Assembly (NCBI GenBank): GCA_030539135.1
Contig: JAUNSQ010000036.1
Location: 1-10,232 of the forward strand
Direction: 5' to 3'
Length of the DNA: 10,232 nucleotides
Source: Synergistaceae bacterium
GTDB taxonomy: Bacteria > Synergistota > Synergistia > Synergistales > Synergistaceae
The first letter of the stretch is position 1. Every line of letters begins with the position of its first letter. A program made the translations under genes and the position numbers. The notes below the pieces were generated by a model, which was given only the letters and a program-made list of their open reading frames with translations, was not told where the DNA came from and searched no databases. Below, piece by piece: positions 5,261-10,232 of the stretch.

Positions 5261-5363
5261 GGTTGGCTAAAGCCTTGCAATAACTATGACTTTCAGGGCG
5301 ACCACAAATTACATCGACATGCGTTAAGGCCCTCGGAGCGCTCCGAGGGCCTTAACTTTTCTT
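5241..5363 (+). ncRNA. Candidate small RNA, about 120 nt
   Basis: A consensus-like promoter at 5205-5234 and a very strong intrinsic terminator at 5323-5363 delimit a short + strand transcript. It lies between two minus-strand genes. Its 5' end can form a small hairpin (5241-5257), followed by GGTTGGCTAAAGCC, an unpaired A+T-rich middle and the terminator stem. It matches no RNA family I recognise (not 6S, tmRNA, SRP RNA or a known riboswitch). A 13-codon frame starting at ATG 5286 lacks a ribosome binding site. The region 5098-5386 holds no other convincing gene. Confidence 0.45.
5323..5363 (+). terminator. 34-base perfect palindromic terminator
   Basis: Bases 5323-5339 and 5340-5356 are exact inverted repeats (17 bp, no spacer), followed by TTTTCTT. 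As RNA this is a very stable hairpin with a U-tract, so it acts on + strand transcription. The opposite side has no T-run, so it is a weaker terminator for the small minus-strand gene at 5387-5548, although it could protect that message's 3' end. Confidence 0.8.
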
Positions 5364-5386
5364 ATATGTATATTTCTCAGCCTGTC

Positions 5387-5548
5387 TTACTCTTCGCCTT
5401 TGCTCTGCTCGGCGGCGCGGCGTGCCTTTTCCTGCAATTCGCGAGTCCTGCGGCGCTCAAGCACGTTCGCCATCCGCTTGGACATCCGGCGTCCTCTACG
5501 TCCGTCGCGCTTCCATTCCGTGGCCTTGTTCTTCTCGCGCATCGCCAT
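5387..5548 (-). CDS. Small, highly basic protein of unknown function (53 aa)
   Basis: The frame starts at ATG 5548, reads MAMREKNKATEWKRDGRRGR and ends in EQSKGEE before TAA (5387-5389). A perfect AGGAGG (5557-5562) lies 8 bases before the start, and a perfect TATAAT (5602-5607) gives a leader of about 47 bases. The protein has 13 Arg and 6 Lys in 53 residues against 9 acidic residues. It is probably mostly helical, with no signal peptide, membrane segment or cysteine. The charge suggests nucleic-acid or ribosome binding, but that is inference and I recognise no family. It is a stand-alone unit. Confidence 0.7.
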   Translation of the reverse strand: MAMREKNKATEWKRDGRRGRRMSKRMANVLERRRTRELQEKARRAAEQSKGEE

Positions 5549-5601
5549 AGCTCGTCCCTCCTATGCCGCCCTTGTCGGCAGTGAATAATATTTGCTTCTT
5601 C

Positions 5602-5607
5602 ATTATA
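5602..5607 (-). promoter_or_regulatory. -10 element of the small basic protein gene
   Basis: The minus strand carries a perfect TATAAT about 54 bases upstream of ATG 5548. The expected -35 position (TGCTGT or nearby) matches poorly. Confidence 0.45.
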
Positions 5608-5651
5608 AAATATTTATCGCTTTACAGCATTCATTAGAAAGCGCATCTTTT

Positions 5652-5660
5652 TGCTAAAAT
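5652..5660 (+). promoter_or_regulatory. Extended -10 promoter candidate for the CgeB-like gene
   Basis: TGCTAAAAT fits the extended -10 pattern TGnTATAAT with one mismatch. It lies about 80 bases upstream of the glycosyltransferase start at 5740. No clear -35 element is seen, which is acceptable for extended -10 promoters. Confidence 0.4.
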
Positions 5661-5739
5661 AGACGTGTGTTCGTGTGCGTTTCACAGCTGGACGTCATAA
5701 TTTGTGTAGACGCCATTGGTAATATAAAGGGAGAAGAAG

Positions 5740-6702
5740 ATGAAAATCCTTGTTGTCGGCAAAGAGAATATAATCAGATGGCCCGAAAGCTCCGCATACT
5801 TCCTCTCGCTGGAGAATGAAGTGAGGCTGTTCATATACAACAAGCACACCGCCAAATATTACTGTCACAAAATGCTTGGGCGCCGCGCGCTTAATAATTT
5901 CCTCGCCGGAGAGTTGCGCAAGGTCATAAACGATATGAGGCCCGATATGATATTTTACGTATCCTCGCCTTTTTTACCGCAGGAGCTATTTGAGATATCG
6001 CAAGATTACCAGAATATGCTCAAAGTCGGCTGGGTTGGGGACGAGTGCGGGCCCAGGGAGAGAGCACGGTTTGACCTTTTAGATATAGTTTTCTACGGCT
6101 TTGATTTTAAGAGCGATAAAGAATATTACGTAACGCCTAACACTATTGAGGACTACTTGCCGCTATGCGCCAACGATCTGATATTTCAAAACCTAAATAT
6201 GGCAAAAACTGGGAAACCTTTTTTCGTCGGAGAAGCGAGCGACTATAGGACAGAATATTTCAAAGCGTGCGGAACATCATTTGACATTTATGGACACTAT
6301 TGGGACGCGAAGGCTCTGCCGCAGCATTCCGTGCATAACAAATACCTTCCTATTGAGGAGGCAAACAAATTCATAAACAGAAGCGTGCTGCCGATAAACG
6401 TCCACTGTTCACCAAACAAATTTTTCGGCCCAAACTTCAGGCTGTTCGAGATCCCGGCTTGCGGCGGGCTTATCTTAACGGATGAGAGAAACCGCCTTGA
6501 CTCGCTGTACGACATAGGCACAGAAGCTCTGGTTTACAGGACTCCCGAAGAAATGGACGATATAGTCCGCGCGGTCGTCAGCCACCCGTCCGACTTCCGC
6601 AATATCTCAAAAGCAGGCTACGAAAGAACCATGTCGGAACATACTTACTCCAAACGCATGGAACAAATGTTCAAACTGCTTAAAGAACACGGACTGCTAT
6701 AG
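5740..6702 (+). CDS. CgeB-like glycosyltransferase
   Basis: This 320-residue cytoplasmic protein looks like a GT-B fold glycosyltransferase of the CgeB / Glyco_trans_1_2 type. The N-terminal half begins MKILVVGKENIIRWPESSAY and is divergent. The C-terminal half carries the family signature: GPNFRLFEIPACGGLILTD at about 227-245, then a DIGTEALVYRTPEEM segment, a GYERTMSEHTYSKRM segment and a terminal helix. The donor and acceptor sugars cannot be told from sequence. AGGGAG precedes the ATG by about 7 bases. It is transcribed alone and converges on the glycan operon, with only 63 bases between the two stops. It probably modifies the same surface glycan. Confidence 0.82.
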   Translation: MKILVVGKENIIRWPESSAYFLSLENEVRLFIYNKHTAKYYCHKMLGRRALNNFLAGELRKVINDMRPDMIFYVSSPFLPQELFEISQDYQNMLKVGWVGDECGPRERARFDLLDIVFYGFDFKSDKEYYVTPNTIEDYLPLCANDLIFQNLNMAKTGKPFFVGEASDYRTEYFKACGTSFDIYGHYWDAKALPQHSVHNKYLPIEEANKFINRSVLPINVHCSPNKFFGPNFRLFEIPACGGLILTDERNRLDSLYDIGTEALVYRTPEEMDDIVRAVVSHPSDFRNISKAGYERTMSEHTYSKRMEQMFKLLKEHGLL

Positions 6703-6765
6703 GGTCCGGCTTTCGTATTTCGCAATATAGAAAAGAAATACTACTTATATTTGCGGGACACACAA

Positions 6766-7611
6766 TTATTGTTGTTCTTGTTGACTTAGATACTCCGCGT
6801 AAGGGATCTTCACGTTTAACGCTTCGTACCCATGATGCCGCTTCCGCTCACTTTCAGGCGGCAACATAGTATAATCTCCATAAATCCGTTTCAAGAATTC
6901 GTCATAATGCGCAGGTCCTATTACTTTCATGCCTTCAAACTCCAGAATTGCCGTATCTTCGAAAAACTTTTTAGGAAAAATATTAGAGTCATGGAAAGAT
7001 GCGACATAATCTTGAACGTCATCGTAGGGTATATTTCTATATAATTTCTCGATTTTATCGAAATAAAAATCCCTGTCTCTGCACGAAAAAACAAGCGTCG
7101 AGATAACTTTTCCCAATCTCGTTTTAAAGCGTGTCTCCCAACAATTGCTGTTGTCTATCCATTCGTTGATACAGCGCCTATAAACGCTGTCCATTAACTT
7201 TACTTTTGTATTATATGCCCATGTATTGACAACTCCATCGAGAGGGTAAACATCTATGCAAATGCCACACTTTATATTTAGATGTTTGTATCTCCTCTCT
7301 ACGCTTGTCGTATCCAGATTCTGTACCCTTGCTATATGATGGAAATACTCTGGGTCGGTTTTATGCGTCTGTATAAAATAAGGCTTAGGAAGCTCCCTTT
7401 CAGCGATAGTTAAAAATTCTTCAAAATCGTTGCGTTTCATAGCGACATCAATGTCGTCGTCCCAAGGAATAAATCCTTTAAACTGTACTGCTCCAAGAAG
7501 CGTTCCAAATACGATAAAATATGCAAGGCCGTGTTTATCGCATATCCTCAAAAATTGCTTGAATATGTCGAGCTGAGCTTCTTGAACTTCGCGTATCGTA
7601 CTAAATTCCAT
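6766..7611 (-). CDS. LicD-family phosphotransferase
   Basis: This 281-residue protein belongs to the LicD family, which transfers phosphocholine or related phospho-groups onto surface glycans. The signature is complete: FGTLLGAVQFKGFIPWDDDI at about residues 35-54, with the metal-binding acidic cluster Asp51, Asp52, Asp53 and Asp55, then IDVYPLDG further on. There is no membrane segment. Start choice: ATG 7611 has a perfect AGGAGG 7 bases upstream. ATG 7629 overlaps the preceding stop (ATGA) and would add MKGGAA; its binding site is weaker. It is the last gene of the glycan operon. G+C is clearly lower than in its neighbours (about 36% at 7021-7140, versus about 62% at 9001-9060), suggesting recent acquisition. 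The phospho-donor is not predictable. Confidence 0.88.
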   Translation of the reverse strand: MEFSTIREVQEAQLDIFKQFLRICDKHGLAYFIVFGTLLGAVQFKGFIPWDDDIDVAMKRNDFEEFLTIAERELPKPYFIQTHKTDPEYFHHIARVQNLDTTSVERRYKHLNIKCGICIDVYPLDGVVNTWAYNTKVKLMDSVYRRCINEWIDNSNCWETRFKTRLGKVISTLVFSCRDRDFYFDKIEKLYRNIPYDDVQDYVASFHDSNIFPKKFFEDTAILEFEGMKVIGPAHYDEFLKRIYGDYTMLPPESERKRHHGYEALNVKIPYAEYLSQQEQQ

Positions 7612-7625
7612 CGCCGCCCCTCCTT

Positions 7626-8609
7626 TCATGATATCAGCCTTTCCACAGCCGCAAGGACTTCTTCCGGCGTTATCGTCTCAAGGCATGGTTTCGCACAGTT
7701 CCAGTTTCCGCATCCCATCTCTTCGCATGGAACGCACAGACATTCGTCAAGGCTCTCCATATACGCCCGCCAGAGCGCGTATGCGCCAAAAAACGCTGCA
7801 ACAGGTTTGCCCAGGGCCATTCCTATATGCAGCAGCCCTGTGTCGCCTGATACGACTGCGTCTGAGTCGTCCAAGACCCTAATGCAGTCTTCAATAGATG
7901 TTTTGCCTACGAGGTTTGTTAGGCGGCTTGAAGGATTGTCCGCAGCAACAGCCGACGCAAGCAGTTCTTCTTCCCTTCCATCGCCAAGCATTACGAGCGA
8001 ATAATTCCTCTCCAGCAGCGCCGCGGTTAACTTGCTCCAATGCTGCGCTGGCCATCTTTTGCGAGAGCGCGACGCGCCTATGACCAGCGCGATACGAGGC
8101 ATGCCGTCTGAGCTTAACGGGAAAGGTTCAACGGAGTGCGCCCCATCAGGGCGAACCAGCGAACGCACCCCTCTTTGCGGGGAAAGGGGTATGCCCAGAG
8201 CGCCCAGCGCCCAATAAACATCTTCCGTATATAAGAATTGGAAATGTCTGTGCGTGCCGAACCGTTCCGGTATGCCGGAGAAAAGCGTAAAGAGGGCCAT
8301 TCTGTCCGTTCCCTGCATGTTAAAGAGCATATCGAACTTCATACTTCTGACTTGCCGTATCAGTTTGAGGAACCCGCTGTTACCAGTCTTTCTGTCCCAG
8401 CACAGGACATTATCCACCCACGGCATAAGGCGCGGCAAGGAGGCATAGGCCGAATCGACGAGCCATGTCAGCTCAAATGATGGGTACTTCTCTTTCAACA
8501 TCATAGCGACATGCGCCGCCGCAGCGACGTCTCCCAATGCAGACAGCCTCACAAAGAGGACTTTGCGTTTTATTTTATCGGCGTTCTTCTCATAATGCGG
8601 GAAGCTCAT
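7626..8609 (-). CDS. Glycosyltransferase family 9 (heptosyltransferase-like)
   Basis: This 327-residue protein fits the ADP-heptose:LPS heptosyltransferase family (GT9) in length and motifs. The N-terminus has KVLFVRLSALGDV (16-28), the family's first loop with its catalytic-region aspartate. The C-terminal donor-binding part has SGDTGLLHIGMALGKPVAAF from Ser254. A cysteine cluster (C290, C292, C295, C300, C305, C309) sits where GT9 proteins often have a C-x2-C-type segment. It would act on the cytoplasmic face of the inner membrane, adding heptose or a similar sugar to the LPS core. The start ATG overlaps the stop of the upstream GT4 gene (ATGA), which indicates translational coupling. The specific acceptor is not predictable, so no waa symbol is given. 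Confidence 0.88.
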   Translation of the reverse strand: MSFPHYEKNADKIKRKVLFVRLSALGDVAAAAHVAMMLKEKYPSFELTWLVDSAYASLPRLMPWVDNVLCWDRKTGNSGFLKLIRQVRSMKFDMLFNMQGTDRMALFTLFSGIPERFGTHRHFQFLYTEDVYWALGALGIPLSPQRGVRSLVRPDGAHSVEPFPLSSDGMPRIALVIGASRSRKRWPAQHWSKLTAALLERNYSLVMLGDGREEELLASAVAADNPSSRLTNLVGKTSIEDCIRVLDDSDAVVSGDTGLLHIGMALGKPVAAFFGAYALWRAYMESLDECLCVPCEEMGCGNWNCAKPCLETITPEEVLAAVERLIS

Positions 8610-9382
8610 GACAGATGCGCACCCTTGCAGAGGTCGAGGTAAAGGGCCTCAGTCTGGCCTACCATTCGCGACAGCGTCGGAATGACAGCCAATGGGAAAG
8701 AGGCTTCGGCTTTGCCGTCTTTGAGGAAAGCGTCAAGCGCGTTCTTCCATGCCGATATGTCTCCTGGCGGGATAAGCCCGTTATGTCCGCCAAGCATCTC
8801 CGCAACAGGCGGGATGTCGGACGCGATAACGGGAAGCCCTATCTGTATCGCCCGCGCCAATGTGAGGCCCCATCCTTCGCTGTAGGAGGGGAAGAGCAGG
8901 CATGACGCCCCCGACATGAAACGATCCACTTCGTCGCTGTACCCGTGAAAGGTCACTCTGTCCTCAAAGCCCCTATCGCGGCAGATATCTTTCCATTCCT
9001 GCATTTGAGGCCCGTCGCCCAAAACATCCAGCGTCCACGGATATCTGTCGTCCAGCGCCTGTAAGACATCCTGCAGCCCTTTAACGTGTGACAGGCGGCC
9101 TACGAACAACAATCTTCTTTGCGCCGCGTCGCCCTTCCATCGGACAGACGGCACGTCGAGTCCATTGATAATGACCTTTGTGTTCTCGTAGAAACAATCC
9201 TTCATAGACTCGCGAACCGCGTCGCTTACGCAGATAACGACGGGAGCCTTTCGATACGGCGCGTATATCCACCGCGATTTATTCCCAAAATCGCAGTGCG
9301 CCGTCACAAGATATGGGACATGCGCCTTATCGCTCGCTATGTTCGCGATCCAAGCGGGGACTCTTGAATGTGCGTGCATCAT
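8606..9382 (-). CDS. GT4 glycosyltransferase, C-terminal part of a frameshifted gene
   Basis: These 258 residues cover most of a GT4 (glycosyl transferases group 1) enzyme. Visible parts are CVSDAVRESM, the linker NGLDVP, RRLLFVGRLSHVKGL at the start of the donor domain, VLGDGP, and SYSEGWGLTLARAIQIGLPV. In that last motif the usual E-x7-E is E169-x7-R177. The protein lacks the first ~80 residues of the family. The frame stays open upstream of ATG 9382 to about 9451 and reads KIARWAKDEGWQ, which is continuous with the GT4 fold. The missing N-terminus is encoded just upstream in another frame (9439-9627). AAGGA lies 6 bases before ATG 9382, so separate reinitiation is possible. Whether the product is active is doubtful unless the frame is restored. 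Confidence 0.8.
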   Translation of the reverse strand: MMHAHSRVPAWIANIASDKAHVPYLVTAHCDFGNKSRWIYAPYRKAPVVICVSDAVRESMKDCFYENTKVIINGLDVPSVRWKGDAAQRRLLFVGRLSHVKGLQDVLQALDDRYPWTLDVLGDGPQMQEWKDICRDRGFEDRVTFHGYSDEVDRFMSGASCLLFPSYSEGWGLTLARAIQIGLPVIASDIPPVAEMLGGHNGLIPPGDISAWKNALDAFLKDGKAEASFPLAVIPTLSRMVGQTEALYLDLCKGAHLS

Positions 9383-9438
9383 CTGCCATCCTTCGTCTTT
9401 TGCCCACCGCGCGATTTTGCGCGCGCACGATATACATG

Positions 9439-9627
9439 TCAGCGGGTTTTTTTATGTACGGGCAGATGTCTGCGCTGGACTTTTTCATCCAACTGGCTTT
9501 CCATCTTTCCGCCGGCTGATACGACAAGCACGTCGTGGCCCCTCCGGTTCAGTTCGTTCGAGAGGTCTACCACATGGCGCTCGACGCCGCCTATATCCAG
9601 TTCGGGGAGTATTTCTATTATTTTCAT
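9439..9627 (-). pseudogene. GT4 glycosyltransferase, N-terminal part ending in a frameshift
   Basis: This frame starts at ATG 9627 with MKIIEILPELDIGGVERHVV, a typical GT4 N-terminus (first strand plus the GGxE loop), and continues to KMESQLDEK. It then runs through an A7 tract (9447-9453) into TGA at 9439. Adding one A to the tract would join it to the downstream frame and give a protein of about 340 residues, the normal GT4 length. It starts 8 bases after the upstream GT4 gene, so it belongs to the same operon. Three explanations remain open: a true null mutation, a phase-variable or slippage tract, or a base missed in sequencing or assembly. Confidence 0.78.
9447..9453 (-). repeat. A7 homopolymer at the GT4 frameshift
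   Basis: Seven consecutive T on the plus strand (A on the coding strand) sit exactly where the two reading frames of the GT4 gene meet. An eighth A, or a -1 slip on AAA codons, restores the frame. Confidence 0.85.
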
Positions 9628-9635
9628 GTCATATT

Positions 9636-10232
9636 CTATCCGGCGGAAGAGACCCGCTTATACAACTCTATCGTTTCAGCGGCTATGCCGGAGACGTCAA
9701 ATCTGGCGGCGTCGCTTGCGGCGTTTTTAGCCGCGCGTTCGAGGCTCTCCATGTCGCCGAGCGCCGCTTCAAGTTTCTCCGCGATGGCCGATGAGTCTCG
9801 GATATCCACGAGCCAGCCGTTTTCGTTATCCCTCACGATATCGAGAGTGCCCCCTATGTTAGTGACGATGGCTGGCGTGCCCGCCGCCATTGTCTCAAGA
9901 AGCATGAGGCTGAAAACCTCCGGCTCGTACGACGGCTGGATAAAGATATCCGCAGCCCAGAGCCATGGGCGTATGTCCTGCGCGAAGCCATAGAAAGAGA
10001 CGTTAGCCGCGATGCCCATATCCTCCGCCAACGAGACGTATTTCTCCTTCTCGGGGCCGTCTCCAACAAGGCAGAGGCGCGTCCTCTCCGCGAGCGCAGG
10101 GGTTGCCCTCAGGAATTTGCAATATCCCTCTATCGCATACTTAAATCCCTTCCAATCGACGAACCTCCCTGCCGCGAGAATCATCAGGGCGTCGTCGGGA
10201 ACGCCAAGCTCCCCGCGCTTTTTCGCACGGGC
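9636..10232 (-). CDS. GT4 glycosyltransferase (partial, 5' end beyond the window)
   Basis: The frame is open to the window edge and the visible part is 198 residues: the C-terminal, donor-binding half of a GT4 enzyme. It begins ARAKKRGELGVPDDALMILA and continues with the GRFVDWKGF strand-loop, CLVGDGPEKEKY, NVSFYGFAQDIRPWLWAADI, and the E-x7-E motif in YEPEVFSLMLLE, followed by MAAGTPAIVTNIGG. All residues expected of a working GT4 are present, unlike the neighbouring copy. An internal ATG at 10184 falls in the middle of the domain and should not be taken as the start. It ends 8 bases before the next GT4 gene, in the same direction, and is the first visible gene of the glycan operon. The sugar added is not predictable. 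Confidence 0.88.
   Translation of the reverse strand, partial: ARAKKRGELGVPDDALMILAAGRFVDWKGFKYAIEGYCKFLRATPALAERTRLCLVGDGPEKEKYVSLAEDMGIAANVSFYGFAQDIRPWLWAADIFIQPSYEPEVFSLMLLETMAAGTPAIVTNIGGTLDIVRDNENGWLVDIRDSSAIAEKLEAALGDMESLERAAKNAASDAARFDVSGIAAETIELYKRVSSAG

Noticed and set aside
5286..5327. A 13-codon frame (MTFRATTNYIDMR) inside the candidate small RNA
   Set aside because: No ribosome binding site precedes it. Its stop codon at the foot of the terminator stem is interesting but may be chance, so the region is kept as a non-coding candidate.
6715..6741. Weak hairpin between the convergent CgeB-like and LicD genes (GTATTTC / GAAATAC)
   Set aside because: Seven A+T-rich pairs with a 13-base loop and no T-run; not convincing as a terminator.
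9443..9456. Canonical programmed -1 frameshift site at the A7 tract
   Set aside because: The reading phase is cat-aaa-aaa-acc, so the A AAA AAC heptamer is out of phase. No strong downstream stem was recognised. Slippage or mutation is a better description.
9535..9993. A + strand open frame opposite the GT4 genes
   Set aside because: It is a shadow of two recognised GT4 coding regions; composition is low-information (Ser/Ala/Arg-rich).

Overview
The window looks like chromosomal DNA from a member of the Synergistota, a diderm phylum that includes Synergistes, Cloacibacillus and Pyramidobacter. The main clue is the C-terminus of the large protease at 1239-3212. It ends in a Pro-Thr linker, a run of seven glycines, a cysteine, a short hydrophobic stretch and a basic tail, which matches the Synerg-CTERM sorting signal. 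A lipopolysaccharide-type glycosyltransferase cluster with a heptosyltransferase-family gene fits a diderm cell. This taxonomic call is an inference from those two signals and from moderate-to-high G+C; it was not searched.

Layout. (1) 1-147: the tail of a + strand gene and its terminator. (2) 181-1223: a divergent pair, an HxlR-type regulator (-) and a single-domain cupin (+). A terminator nearly identical to the one at 117-147 follows the cupin. (3) 1239-3290: a secreted M6-family metalloprotease (-) with its promoter. (4) 3301-5115: a compact five-gene minus-strand operon in the order DUF1659, DUF2922, YvrJ, M15 peptidase, sigma-70-type factor, closed by an intrinsic terminator. (5) 5205-5363: a gene-free stretch with a good + strand promoter and a 34-base perfect palindromic terminator, suggesting a small RNA of about 120 nt divergent from the operon. 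(6) 5387-5548: a small, very basic 53-residue protein (-). (7) 5740-6702: a CgeB-like glycosyltransferase (+). (8) 6766-10232: a tightly packed minus-strand glycan operon: partial GT4, a second GT4 split by a frameshift at an A7 run, a GT9 heptosyltransferase-like enzyme, and an A+T-rich LicD-family phosphotransferase.

How the genes may work together. The glycan genes probably build or decorate lipopolysaccharide core or another surface glycan; LicD would add a phospho-substituent. Region 4 is the most interesting. It combines a dedicated sigma factor, a one-segment membrane protein, a signal-less cell-wall peptidase and two small proteins of unknown function. The layout recalls sigma/holin/endolysin release modules, but that reading is inference. 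The hairpin between the second and third genes could let the two small proteins be made in excess over the rest.

Several starts were moved inward to codons with better ribosome binding sites: DUF1659 at 5079, YvrJ at 4520, M15 at 4286 and LicD at 7611.
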